Part shown: positions 20,663-30,237 of the stretch, piece by piece
Numbering within the stretch: the stretch's first letter is position 1
Layout of the letters: each line of letters begins with the position of its first letter
NCBI GenBank assembly: GCA_937881755.1
Contig: CALGEF010000501.1
Location: 1-34,960, forward strand
Direction: 5' to 3'
Length of the DNA: 34,960 bases
Source of the DNA: an uncultured Acidobacteriota bacterium
GTDB taxonomy: Bacteria > Pseudomonadota > Alphaproteobacteria > Caulobacterales > Hyphomonadaceae
Made by a program: the position numbers and the translations under genes
The notes under the pieces: model-generated
Databases searched by the model: none
Told to the model about the DNA's origin: nothing
The model's input: only the letters and a program-made list of their open reading frames with translations

Positions 20663-21607
20663 CTAGTGCCCAGTCTCGTCGCGGGGCTTCTGGTAGACAC
20701 GGACCCAGTCGATCTCGAATGTCTTCGGGAAACCTTCGAGTGACACACCGCCTTCGTTCGTATCTTCGGCGAGATTGCCGCCGATCGCGAGATTCAGGAT
20801 GAGGTAGAATGGCTGGTCAAATGGTGCGCTCTTGGGAAGCTTTGAAAACACCGCCTCGGATCCCCAGTCTTTCCGGGTCAGAGTTGAGTAGAGTTGTCCG
20901 TCCACGAACCAGCGAATCTCGCCTTCCTGCCATTCAACAGCGTAAACGTTGAACCTGTCATCCGTCGAGGGCAGCGGAGTGTCCTTGCCCTTGTATCTGT
21001 TGCGTGGCCACTCGCCGCCATAGTGAATGGTGCCGAACACCCGGTTTTCCCTGCCGTCTTCGCAGGATTTGCATTCGGCGCCCTGGTTGACGAGTTCGAG
21101 AATGTCGATTTCGCCCGACGCAGCCCAGGCGCCGTATCGCTCCTCGCTCGGCAGCATCCATGCTGCTGCCCAGGCGCCCTGCCCCTCCGGCGCGCGGGCG
21201 CGCACTTCAAACCGTCCGTAGGTCCAGTCTGCCTTCCCCTTCGTCGTCAACCGCGCGGAGGTGAAGGGCTTTGCGGCAAGTTTGCCACGTTCCGTTTCCG
21301 GCAGAGCGTCGTCGAGATGGACCGGCAGAGCGGGCCCTACTGCAGTTTCGCGCCGGGCCACGATCTGGAGACGGCCGTCCTGTACGAAGGCGTTTTCCGG
21401 GCGCGCAGTATAGCACTGGCGTTCCTCATTGCCGCCGCCCCAGCAGTCGACCTCGAAGCCCCATTTCGACGGATCAATCCCCTTGCCGTCGAACTCGTCG
21501 GACCAGACAAGGGCCCAGCTGTCGGCAGGCTGGGTCTGGGCCCAAGCCGGATCGGAGAGCACCGCTGCCACAAACAACCCGGCAACGCAGTTGGCTAGGC
21601 GGGTCAT
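20663..21607 (-). CDS. Glycoside hydrolase family 16 (beta-glucanase/laminarinase-like), secreted
   Basis: Signal peptide MTRLANCVAGLFVAAVLSDPAWAQ; WALVWSDEFDGKGIDPSKWGFE; catalytic motif ASGEIDILELVNQG. Confidence 0.93.
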   Translation of the reverse strand: MTRLANCVAGLFVAAVLSDPAWAQTQPADSWALVWSDEFDGKGIDPSKWGFEVDCWGGGNEERQCYTARPENAFVQDGRLQIVARRETAVGPALPVHLDDALPETERGKLAAKPFTSARLTTKGKADWTYGRFEVRARAPEGQGAWAAAWMLPSEERYGAWAASGEIDILELVNQGAECKSCEDGRENRVFGTIHYGGEWPRNRYKGKDTPLPSTDDRFNVYAVEWQEGEIRWFVDGQLYSTLTRKDWGSEAVFSKLPKSAPFDQPFYLILNLAIGGNLAEDTNEGGVSLEGFPKTFEIDWVRVYQKPRDETGH

Positions 21608-21712
21608 ACGATCCTCTCCTTTGGCGGCCCGTGCCGCGCGTGCCACTGGCACGTCTGACTTGCGTTGCCAGCAGGAGGCCTGCCTGAGCTGCCTCCCGCC
21701 GGCAACGGGTGA

Positions 21713-24481
21713 TCAGAAATGAACCCGGACGCGCGCTCCAAACGTCCGCGGACGGTTGAAGAAGCGTGTGTTGTCGAACTGCGTGATGATCAGGCCTTGC
21801 GGCTCTGTCACATCTGTGAGGTTTGCCGCATAGACTTCAAGACGCCAGTTGCCCTTTTCGGGACTGAATCCGGCACCCGCATCAAATGTCCAATAGCCAT
21901 CGACCTCGTCATCGAGCCTGAGGGCCGGATTGGTCCGATTAGCATAATCAACGCCGTTGAAAATGGTGAGGTGCTGAGAAGACCGGTAGCCAAAGGAAAC
22001 GATCCCGTCGAAGCTGCCGAAATCAGTATCAACCACTTTTGAAACCGAACCGTTCAGCTGGATCTTCGGTGTGCGCGGCAGGCGATTGCCTTCGATTGAC
22101 CGGTTGACCGAGTTGACCGGATCGACATCTGCCTGGAAGCGCGCATCCTGCACCTGAACAGAATTCGTCACTTTTGCCGTCGGCATCAGGAGGAGCGTTC
22201 CTTTCAGGCTCCATTGGTTCGGCAGGTCGAGTTCGCCCTCCAGCTGTGCGCCGAAGATTTCGGCATCCGAGGCATTGAAATTGAACCCGACAACCTGGCC
22301 GCCAAGCTGGGCGAGCTGGTCGGGGGTCAGCTCGATCCCTTCGAACTGCAGGACCTGCGCCGTCGACAATAAGGTGAAGAGCTGCAGGTCATTGTAGTCA
22401 TAGTAGAAGGCTGATGCGTTGAGGACGGCGGGCATGCCAGCGATGTCGAAGCTGTTCTTTGAGCCGATCTCGAAAAGGGTCAGGGTTTCCGGATCATAGA
22501 TCGGCGCAAGCGTATCGGTATCAAAGGCTGCCGGCGCGCTTCCTGAAGGACTGGCGAGGCCAAATCCTTCCGTTCCCGGAATATTATCATTGAAACCACC
22601 AGACTTGTTGCCGGTCGAGACCAGGCCGTAGATGAGGTTGTTTTCAGTCAGGTCGTATTCCGTTCGCACGCGCCAGTCGACAAAGTCATTGTCGAGGGAG
22701 CCGTTCTGGAGCGCGATGGCATTGCCGCCGAGCACGGCGAACGAGATGCGCCCGTCGAGCGCCGGGACAAAAGTGTTGAAGCATGCACCGGTGAAGGCAA
22801 AGCCCTGGCACAGCGGGTGGTCGGCGGGCAGCGCGTCGCCCGTCACGATACCATTGCCGTAGATGTCATCAAGGCCGTCGCGCGTACCAAAGCGCCTGAC
22901 GCCGTTGAAGAAGAATGCCAGGACTTCAGGGTCGGTGAGCGTTCCGTTGCCATCCGCATCGGGATTGAAAATGGTTCGGTCCAGACCTGCAAACTGGAAC
23001 CCTTCCGTGCCATGACCGGTGCCGAAGCAGCATGAGAAATTCCCCCCCCCGATAATAAACTGGTAGCGGGCGTTGACGCCGAAACGGTCTTTAGAATCGT
23101 CGGTATGACGAACGCCACCGGTCACACGAAACTTGTCAGTCACATTGAAGGTGGCATCCCCATACACCGAGAAACTTTCGGTGTCGGTCGTCTGGTTGAA
23201 TTCGACGCCGGTGAAGAAGGGGTTCCTGTCGCCCGTCGTGCCGAGGAAGGTGCGCTGCGCTTCGGTGAAGTAGAAGGCGCCCGCCGACCACATCAGGCGC
23301 GCGTCATCTTCTGAGAAAAGTCGGGCCTCATGAACAGTTGACTCCGAATCGGTAATGAAGCGGACCCGGGAGAAGTTGTCGATATCGAGCGGCCCGAGCG
23401 TGTCGAATACGCCGTCATAATATGGACCGGCCGGGGTTACGAACTCATAGTCGTAAACGAGATCACGGATCGAGCCGATGTATTCGGCATTGATACCGTC
23501 CCCGTCATATTCGACATGACCCTTGAAGCCCCAGTGTTCGGTGTCTTCGCGGGGAGTAAAGGCGCGGCCGATGACTTCCCGCGGATTGTCGATGTCTTCG
23601 GGGCGCACGCCATTGCCGAGCGGGTTTGCAAAGTTGACGCCGGTATAACCAGATCCCTTCTGCTGGATCTGATCGTAAGTCAGCGTTACCGTTAGGTCAT
23701 CGAGCGGTTCAATCAGATAGGATGCGCGGAACCCGAAATCATCAGCGGCTTCGGCGACGCCAACGCCTTCGGCTTCGGACGCCGGCACCGTGAGGCCGAG
23801 CTCGGAGCTGCGAGGCGTCACGTTTTCGAGGTAGCTGTCATGCTGCATCGCAAAGCCGGCGATGCGGAATGCCGAATTCTCAGTCACTGCGATGTTCGCG
23901 ACGCCTTCGAGGCGCCATTCATCGTAGTTGCCGATTGAGCCTTCGATCATGCCGTCGGTGACGCCGATGCCCGGCTTCCAGGGTATGATGTCAACTGAAC
24001 CTGCAGTCGCGTTGCGTCCGCGCAACGTACCTTGCGGCCCGATATTGACCTCGACGCGCTGGATATCAAAGAAGGCAGCGCCAAATCCGGACGGGCGCGG
24101 CACGTAGACGCCGTTCAGATGGGTCGCAGCCGCCGGATCACCAAGTTCCGTGTTATTGGATGAACCAACGCCGCGGATATAGACTTCGATATTGCCCTGA
24201 TTGTTGGAGACCGAGAGGCCGGCGATCTTGCCATCGAGGTCATTGAAATCCTGCAGCCCGAGCAGCTTGAGGTCCTCGCCGCTGATGGTGGCGGCGGTGC
24301 CGGCATAGTCCTGAAGCGACTGTTCGCGACGGTCGACTGTAATGACGACCACATCCTGCCGGCTTTCTTCTTCGGTGGAGGCAGCGGCGCCTTCCTGGGC
24401 AAAAGCAGCGCTGGCCTGCGCTGCCAGCACGCTGATTGATGCGCCTAAAAGAATCGTTCTCAGGCCTTGTTTACGAAACAT
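21713..24481 (-). CDS. TonB-dependent outer-membrane receptor
   Basis: Start MFRKQGLRTILLGASISVLAAQASAAFAQ; plug domain ...VEVNIGPQGTLRGRNATAGSVDIIP; C-terminal NRPRTFGARVRVHF ending in aromatic F. Confidence 0.93.
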   Translation of the reverse strand: MFRKQGLRTILLGASISVLAAQASAAFAQEGAAASTEEESRQDVVVITVDRREQSLQDYAGTAATISGEDLKLLGLQDFNDLDGKIAGLSVSNNQGNIEVYIRGVGSSNNTELGDPAAATHLNGVYVPRPSGFGAAFFDIQRVEVNIGPQGTLRGRNATAGSVDIIPWKPGIGVTDGMIEGSIGNYDEWRLEGVANIAVTENSAFRIAGFAMQHDSYLENVTPRSSELGLTVPASEAEGVGVAEAADDFGFRASYLIEPLDDLTVTLTYDQIQQKGSGYTGVNFANPLGNGVRPEDIDNPREVIGRAFTPREDTEHWGFKGHVEYDGDGINAEYIGSIRDLVYDYEFVTPAGPYYDGVFDTLGPLDIDNFSRVRFITDSESTVHEARLFSEDDARLMWSAGAFYFTEAQRTFLGTTGDRNPFFTGVEFNQTTDTESFSVYGDATFNVTDKFRVTGGVRHTDDSKDRFGVNARYQFIIGGGNFSCCFGTGHGTEGFQFAGLDRTIFNPDADGNGTLTDPEVLAFFFNGVRRFGTRDGLDDIYGNGIVTGDALPADHPLCQGFAFTGACFNTFVPALDGRISFAVLGGNAIALQNGSLDNDFVDWRVRTEYDLTENNLIYGLVSTGNKSGGFNDNIPGTEGFGLASPSGSAPAAFDTDTLAPIYDPETLTLFEIGSKNSFDIAGMPAVLNASAFYYDYNDLQLFTLLSTAQVLQFEGIELTPDQLAQLGGQVVGFNFNASDAEIFGAQLEGELDLPNQWSLKGTLLLMPTAKVTNSVQVQDARFQADVDPVNSVNRSIEGNRLPRTPKIQLNGSVSKVVDTDFGSFDGIVSFGYRSSQHLTIFNGVDYANRTNPALRLDDEVDGYWTFDAGAGFSPEKGNWRLEVYAANLTDVTEPQGLIITQFDNTRFFNRPRTFGARVRVHF

Positions 24482-24542
24482 GTGTTCCTCCCGTTTCCTC
24501 CGGCCGCTCTGTTGGCGGACTGGCATGGAAGGGATAATCCAC

Positions 24543-24586
24543 GATTGTCTATCGATGTCAACAACATCTGTCCAAAAGCGACAATC
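24543..24586. promoter_or_regulatory. Nested inverted repeats upstream of the TonB-dependent receptor; candidate LacI-family operator region
   Basis: GATTGTC (24543-24549) ... GACAATC (24580-24586) enclosing GATGT-CAACA-ACATC (24554-24568); half-site matches the palindrome upstream of lacI. Confidence 0.5.
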
Positions 24587-24614
24587 AGGTGCCGCATCTG
24601 GAGAAATCTGTTGT

Positions 24615-25628
24615 CTAGTCTGGCGCTGGTCCACTGGAGCCGCGGGCGATCAAAGCGTGCGGGAGGATATGGATTTCAGAGGCGGTCGCCGGGCCGGCCC
24701 GGTTAACGGCCAGCAGCGAGACGGCCGTTTCGCTGATTTCATCGAAGGGCTGGGCAACAGTCGTCAGGGGGGGCCAGATCGAACGCCCCATGGGGGTGTC
24801 ATCAAAGCCGGCGACGGAAAGATCTTCCGGCACAGACAGGCCCATCTTGTGCGCGGTCATCATCACGGCGACGGCCATATGGTCATTGGCGGCGAAGATC
24901 GCGGTCGGACGCGCGGACCGTTGCAACAGATCTTCCGCGCAGTCGAGCGCCTGCCTGAAGGAAAAGTTACCTTTCACGACCAGTCCGTCGCAGGCACCCG
25001 CCAGGCCAGCAGCCTGGATCGCATCCTGGTAGCCGAGACGACGGAGGACTGTCACGACATGCTCGTCGCGCCCGGTGATATGCGCGATCCTTCGGTGACC
25101 GAACGATATCAGATGCTCTGTAACTTCTCGTGCGGCTCGCCGGTCATCCATGGCCACCGCGCTGGCGCCCGCTACCGGGCCGGTCGGCGAGACGAGCACG
25201 AAGCGCACTTCGCGCTCGCGCAAGAGGCCGTGAAGCTCGTGAGAGTCGCAGATGGGCGGCACAAGGATCATGTTGGCCACCTTTGTGCGATCCAGGAACT
25301 GCACCACCTGCCCGCGCCAGTCGGGATTCTCCTCGTCAAATAGCTCAACGGCGAGGTACCGATGAGCCTTCGAACAGGCCTTGAGCAATGAGTGATTGAG
25401 CTGGGACTGGTAGCCGCTGCTCGGGTCCGCGAGCAGGACACCGATACTGAGAATGTCCCCCAGACGCATCTGCCGGGCGATCGCCGACGGGGCATAGTTG
25501 AGCTCCCGCATCGCGTTTTCGACCTTCTCGCGCGTCTTTGGCGAGATATGCTCATACCGGTTCATGACCCTTGATACGGTCTTGACCGACACCTGGGCCT
25601 TGCGGGCAACGTCCTGGATCGTGGCCAT
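24615..25628 (-). CDS. LacI family transcriptional regulator
   Basis: MATIQDVARKAQVSVKTVSRVMNRYEHISPKTREKVENAMRELNYAPSAIARQMR; periplasmic-binding-like sensor domain. Confidence 0.95.
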   Translation of the reverse strand: MATIQDVARKAQVSVKTVSRVMNRYEHISPKTREKVENAMRELNYAPSAIARQMRLGDILSIGVLLADPSSGYQSQLNHSLLKACSKAHRYLAVELFDEENPDWRGQVVQFLDRTKVANMILVPPICDSHELHGLLREREVRFVLVSPTGPVAGASAVAMDDRRAAREVTEHLISFGHRRIAHITGRDEHVVTVLRRLGYQDAIQAAGLAGACDGLVVKGNFSFRQALDCAEDLLQRSARPTAIFAANDHMAVAVMMTAHKMGLSVPEDLSVAGFDDTPMGRSIWPPLTTVAQPFDEISETAVSLLAVNRAGPATASEIHILPHALIARGSSGPAPD

Positions 25629-25646
25629 TGTTTGGGCTTCCTGCAA

Positions 25647-25664
25647 ATTGTCCTTCAGGACAAT
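25647..25664. promoter_or_regulatory. Candidate LacI-family autoregulatory operator
   Basis: ATTGTCC-TTCA-GGACAAT, perfect 7-bp arms, 18 bp upstream of the lacI start codon. Confidence 0.6.
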
Positions 25665-25776
25665 CTGTTAAGGTCGTTCAGGCACCAAAGTCAAAGCCTT
25701 ACGCATGATGTAATCGCATGCTTTCTGCCGCTCGCGGGCGATGACCGCCTGAGCCAACCTGGCCGGGATCTGCCTC

Positions 25777-26367
25777 TCAGGCTGACAATGCCCGGTTCAA
25801 CGACGCGGCCTGGGTTTGCTTCAGCCCGGCGATCACGGCGATCAGCCAGACTGCGGTGATGAGATGATACGCATGCCAGCTTGCGGCAGGGTCCAGGACC
25901 GGTGACTGGCGCACGAAAAGGATGTTCGGCGCCATCACCGCGAACCAGATGGCCAGAAATGCTTTACGTATTCCGCCGCCGTGCGTGGCCAGGAGTATCG
26001 CACCTGTCGCGAGCAGGCCGAGAAAGACCAGAGCGCCCCATTCCGCGCCTTTGAGCGCGGCCCACGTTGCAAAGCCTGCGGAAACCAGAACCGCCCAGAG
26101 CGGCAGCTTCCATCCGCGGAGCCGGGCAATTTCTGAGACAATGAGAACCAGCCCGACGACACCGCCGGCCTGCGAAACAAGTCGGTGAGCCGGAGCAAGT
26201 ACGTCCTCAGCGCCTGAGGTGATGCGAATAACGCCTGTGAGTGCCGCCAGGCCATAAAACATCACACCGACCGAGCCGAGCAACTGCCTGTTCAGCCACA
26301 GGCGATGTGCGCCCCAGATGGCAGCCATGCAGATCGGGATTTCTGACAGCACATAATGAAGAGGCAT
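25777..26367 (-). CDS. Hypothetical integral membrane protein
   Basis: MPLHYVLSEIPICMAAIWGAHRLWLNRQLLGSVGVMFYGLAALTGV...; several hydrophobic segments; same strand, 10 bp downstream of the sterol-desaturase-family gene. Confidence 0.75.
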   Translation of the reverse strand: MPLHYVLSEIPICMAAIWGAHRLWLNRQLLGSVGVMFYGLAALTGVIRITSGAEDVLAPAHRLVSQAGGVVGLVLIVSEIARLRGWKLPLWAVLVSAGFATWAALKGAEWGALVFLGLLATGAILLATHGGGIRKAFLAIWFAVMAPNILFVRQSPVLDPAASWHAYHLITAVWLIAVIAGLKQTQAASLNRALSA

Positions 26368-26377
26368 AGCGCTCCGC

Positions 26378-27319
26378 CTACTCTGCAGGCACCGATCGCG
26401 CTCGTTGAGGGCCTTTGTGGCGGACAATACCCGCTGCGCGCATGATCGACTCGCTGGTCTGGCGAGAACCGTCATGGCTCCATCCAGGCGGCGCAAATAT
26501 GTAACGTAGTCGCTGTCCGAAGGTCAGCCCTGGCCGGAGCGCGTCGCGCGCGATTCCCGCATACTCATGGAAGAGGACCTTGATGGGGTTGTAGGTCTCG
26601 AGGTTCCTGACCAGTCCGTAAGCAGGCGGATCAGCGGCTTCTTCGGCTACAAACGTTCCGAAAAGACGGTCCCAGATTATCAGCGTGCCGGCATAGTTTG
26701 CGTCCAGGTAGCGAGGATTGGCACCATGATGCACGCGGTGATGAGAGGGTGTGTTGAAGACAGCTTCGAACCAACGCGGCATTTTGTTGATGGTTTCGGT
26801 GTGCAGGAAGAATTGGTAGGTGGCGTTGAGCACCCCGCAGAACGTCACCAGCAAGGGATCGAACCCGATCAGCACCAGAGGGATCTTCAACATCATCGTG
26901 CCGGTGAAATGCTTGGTCCAGGACTGCCTCAACGCCACCGACAGGTTGTACTGCTGACTTGAGTGATGAACCACGTGCATCGCCCAGACCCAGCGGCAGC
27001 GATGGGCGATACGGTGGTGCACGTAAAAGCGAAGATCATCGAGCACAAAGCAGAGCGCGAAGGTCGCCCAGGTGATCGGGATGCTCGTCATCTGGAAAGG
27101 TGCTGCAAGTGACAGCAGCCCGAAAGTGATAAACGCTGTCAGTGCGTTGGCAGGCCCGCTGGCGAACCCGAGAAAAATACCCAGCAGGCTGTCCTTGGCG
27201 ACGTAGGTGCCTTTGGCGCGGAACACGAAGATGGCGACGAGTTCGATCGCGATCATCGCAAGAAACAGACTGATCGAAATCAGTTCAATCGGAAGGTTCA
27301 TGGCCTGTTGGACACTCAT
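26378..27319 (-). CDS. Sterol desaturase / fatty acid hydroxylase family protein
   Basis: His clusters HHRIAHRCRWVWAMHVVHHSSQQYNLSVALRQSW and HHRVHHGANPRYLDANYAGTLIIWDRLFGTF. Confidence 0.93.
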   Translation of the reverse strand: MSVQQAMNLPIELISISLFLAMIAIELVAIFVFRAKGTYVAKDSLLGIFLGFASGPANALTAFITFGLLSLAAPFQMTSIPITWATFALCFVLDDLRFYVHHRIAHRCRWVWAMHVVHHSSQQYNLSVALRQSWTKHFTGTMMLKIPLVLIGFDPLLVTFCGVLNATYQFFLHTETINKMPRWFEAVFNTPSHHRVHHGANPRYLDANYAGTLIIWDRLFGTFVAEEAADPPAYGLVRNLETYNPIKVLFHEYAGIARDALRPGLTFGQRLRYIFAPPGWSHDGSRQTSESIMRAAGIVRHKGPQRARSVPAE

Positions 27320-27376
27320 GAGATCGCTCCTGCCTGCAAAAGCAGGGTGCAGCAGGTCAGAACGGATCACAATTGA

Positions 27377-27394
27377 ATAATGTGCAGCTATTAT
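27377..27394. promoter_or_regulatory. Candidate LysR-type box (T-N11-A dyad) between divergent genes
   Basis: ATAAT-GTGCAGCT-ATTAT; T at 27381 and A at 27393 fit T-N11-A; lies 14 bp upstream of the LysR start at 27409. Confidence 0.4.
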
Positions 27395-27408
27395 GTACTA
27401 AATGGAAC

Positions 27409-28329
27409 ATGTCTTTTGACCTCGTCCTGATCCGCCGGTTTGAAGCGGTCTGTCGCCTTCGCAGCTTTTCGCGAGCTGCCGAGGAGTTAGGCCTGTCCCA
27501 TTCGGCCATGACAAAGAGCATCCGCAGCCTTGAAGACGGCCTCAATGTAAGACTGATCGAGCGGACAACCCGCTCATTGGCGCCGACCCCGGCCGGACAG
27601 CGTTTGCTCAACCGGGCGCCTGGCCTGCTGGCGCATTCCGAGGACGTGATCGCAGCGATTTCGGCGAACGCGGACCAACTCAATGTCTTATGCGGCCCGG
27701 TCATTGTTGATGCCATCTGTCATCGGGCGCTGCTTGATTTCCGCGCAGATCACCCCGAGGTCCATGTCGCTCTCCAGGTCATGGCGCCGGCGCTGGCGGT
27801 TGAGCAGCTCGCACGCCAGCGGGTGGATTTGCTGCTGTTTCACCAGAACGTAGTCCGCGATCTCGAACATCGCAAATCGCTGATCGTCCGGAGGATCATT
27901 TCCGAGCCGTATGTTGTCCTGTTTCGGCAAGGGCATCCGATAGAAGGCGCAGGCGATTTTAACGGCGAAATGCTCAGCTATGATTGGGTCGTTCCAGGTT
28001 TCGACAACCTGTTCCAGGAAGGGTTGCCGCGCGATCAGCGAAACATGCTGCAGCACCGCGGTTTTCCAAAGTATCGGATCGCCAGCCTTAGCGGGTGCGC
28101 CGACATGGCTGAGTGCAGCGATCTGCTGACGGCGGTCCCGAAATCCGCCGCCGCGTCGCTGGTAGCGAACCGTAAGCTGCAGAGCGCGCCGTTGCCGGGA
28201 AAGGCACGGTTCAGCGTTTGCGCCGTCACGATGGCGGACACACCTGCATCGACCCACACAAATGGTTTCATCGATGCCGTAGCGAGAACCGCGTTTTCGC
28301 GCACCAGATCCACAGGGGCCCGGCCATGA
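27409..28329 (+). CDS. LysR family transcriptional regulator
   Basis: MSFDLVLIRRFEAVCRLRSFSRAAEELGLSHSAMTKSIRSLEDGLNVRLIERTTRSLAPTPAGQRLL; substrate-binding domain follows. Confidence 0.92.
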   Translation: MSFDLVLIRRFEAVCRLRSFSRAAEELGLSHSAMTKSIRSLEDGLNVRLIERTTRSLAPTPAGQRLLNRAPGLLAHSEDVIAAISANADQLNVLCGPVIVDAICHRALLDFRADHPEVHVALQVMAPALAVEQLARQRVDLLLFHQNVVRDLEHRKSLIVRRIISEPYVVLFRQGHPIEGAGDFNGEMLSYDWVVPGFDNLFQEGLPRDQRNMLQHRGFPKYRIASLSGCADMAECSDLLTAVPKSAAASLVANRKLQSAPLPGKARFSVCAVTMADTPASTHTNGFIDAVARTAFSRTRSTGARP

Positions 28330-28339
28330 CACGCGCTGG

Positions 28340-28371
28340 CCCGGCTTTGCCGGGTTCCGGCGAACGCCGGA
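28340..28371. repeat. Two back-to-back hairpins between convergent genes
   Basis: CCCGGC-TTT-GCCGGG (28340-28354) then TCCGGCG-AA-CGCCGGA (28356-28371), just after the LysR stop. Confidence 0.65.
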
Positions 28372-28583
28372 CGGGTTCCCGTGAGGCGGCCGACTGACCG
28401 CACTGAGGTGACCCTGCCCGGCGCCGAAACCGATCATCGCAGCCAGCCTGGCGACCCGGCATACCGACAGCCGCATGCAATTGAACCGCCCCGATACCCA
28501 AACCGATAATCAAAGGCGTGGACCGTGGCGGCACACCTGAGCGCGACGACGCCGATGCGCCGGCGGCGGCATCCGGATCGGCC

Positions 28584-29873
28584 TCAGCCCGGCGCCTTCG
28601 TCCGCGAGGCGTTGGCAGCTGACCCGAATATGCCTTTCGCCATAAGGGAAGTCTCGCTGTCACGCCGCCGCTGGAAGACATCTGCGCGATAGGCGTGCAC
28701 TGACGCATTTCCAGGGTCTGCCAGCGCGGCCATTTCTGCGAGGTGACAAGCCAGGCGGATATCTGTGTCGCACAGGTCTGCTGCACGTTTGGCCAGTGCA
28801 ACCGGACCACCGGCCATGCGCGCCACTTCCTGGGCGAGATCCTGATCACGGGCAGGTTTCAGCTGCGCCGGATTACCATCGTACCAGCCTCCATAGAGGC
28901 GCCAGATATTGCGCACGATGAATTCCGGCTCGTCATAGGCCGGGCGCAGGTAGGGCTTCTCCAGAAGCGCCGGATCAACCTTCACAGTGTGCACGATGTC
29001 GTTAAGGCGCGCGCCGTCGTTCATCATGTCGAGCGTATCGTTCACCAGCTTGTCGAGAACATCCGCCACTTCTGTCAGGACCGCGCGGATCCGGGCCTCG
29101 CCGTCGATCGGCAGCCCGTGGGCGGGCAGGAACAGTTCTGCGCCTTGCATTGCCATGCTGCGCAAAGCTGCCGCCCATTCGCGAGGGTAGCGCTGTGCTT
29201 TCTGAGGATTGCCGGCGTTCGGGAAGTTCCAGATGAAGAAGTCACCCGCGCAGATGGCCTTGTGCTTCGGTACCCATGCCCAGGTGTGATCGTCGGTCTC
29301 GCCCTTCGCATGATGAAGGTGAATATCCATGCCGCCGACATTCAGGGCGAGCGCGTCGCTGTAGATGGTATCCGGAGCGGGTGTCGTTGACGGCAGGAAG
29401 CGGGCGTCTCCGGCAAGGTCATAACCGCGCTTCCTGAACTGGCCGAACTGGCGCTCGTTGATGACCTTGTTGTAGCCATTGGTCAGGTTGTAGCGCTCGA
29501 AACGTTTCTGAACATTCTCATGCCCGACAATGCGGGGCGCCGGCGCCCGGCAGGCTGCACAATCGTGAACAAAGGCTCCGCAGCCGCCGACATGGTCGAT
29601 ATGGCCGTGGGTGTAGACGATCGTGTGGAAGGGATCGGCGGCCCAGCCCCGGATGGCTTTTACGGCTTTTTCCCCGCCATTCTCATTAGATGTGTCGAAA
29701 GCAACAAGGCCGTCATCAGTACGGAACACGATTGAGTGCGAGAACGCTTCGACCATCGCCAGGCCGTCCGCGATCTCAGACAGTTCATGCGTAATCCGGT
29801 TAAGCGGACCAGTTTCGGCGACACCCTTTCCCTCATCAATCGCGCTTCGCGAAAGCGCCAGCAGGTCCGCCAT
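28584..29873 (-). CDS. MBL-fold metallo-hydrolase with alkylsulfatase-dimerisation-like region
   Basis: Start MADLLALSRSAIDEGKG; TIVYTHGHIDHVGGCGAF zinc motif, HHAKGETDDHTWAW; C-terminal YGGWYDGNPAQLKPA...AxxLADLCDTD... as in alkyl/aryl-sulfatases. Confidence 0.9.
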   Translation of the reverse strand: MADLLALSRSAIDEGKGVAETGPLNRITHELSEIADGLAMVEAFSHSIVFRTDDGLVAFDTSNENGGEKAVKAIRGWAADPFHTIVYTHGHIDHVGGCGAFVHDCAACRAPAPRIVGHENVQKRFERYNLTNGYNKVINERQFGQFRKRGYDLAGDARFLPSTTPAPDTIYSDALALNVGGMDIHLHHAKGETDDHTWAWVPKHKAICAGDFFIWNFPNAGNPQKAQRYPREWAAALRSMAMQGAELFLPAHGLPIDGEARIRAVLTEVADVLDKLVNDTLDMMNDGARLNDIVHTVKVDPALLEKPYLRPAYDEPEFIVRNIWRLYGGWYDGNPAQLKPARDQDLAQEVARMAGGPVALAKRAADLCDTDIRLACHLAEMAALADPGNASVHAYRADVFQRRRDSETSLMAKGIFGSAANASRTKAPG

Positions 29874-30237
29874 GAATTCCTCCCGACATGATTGTTTTGC
29901 CGGTTTATGCGCGCCTGTTTGGGCAGATGCAATGTCGGGAGCAGGCGGCTCAGGATTGCGCGGGCAGCCCCTGCTCTTGCCGCGGGGGTGGGCGTATCGG
30001 CGCTTCTGAATGTGACCAGTCGCCTGACTGAGGCTTGTCTTATGACTTTCCCTGCCGATTGGGAGATATTGGCACCGCCGCCGGGAGTGACAGCTCCCGG
30101 ACGGCGACGAGGGACGGATCGTCATGAGGCAGGAGGTTTTTACGCTCCGAGTCAGAGTTTGATCGCCCTCGTCTTTCCCATCGGCCTGAACGGGTACAGG
30201 GGCTTTGAGGCCCGCATGACAAGCAGAGGCAGGAACA

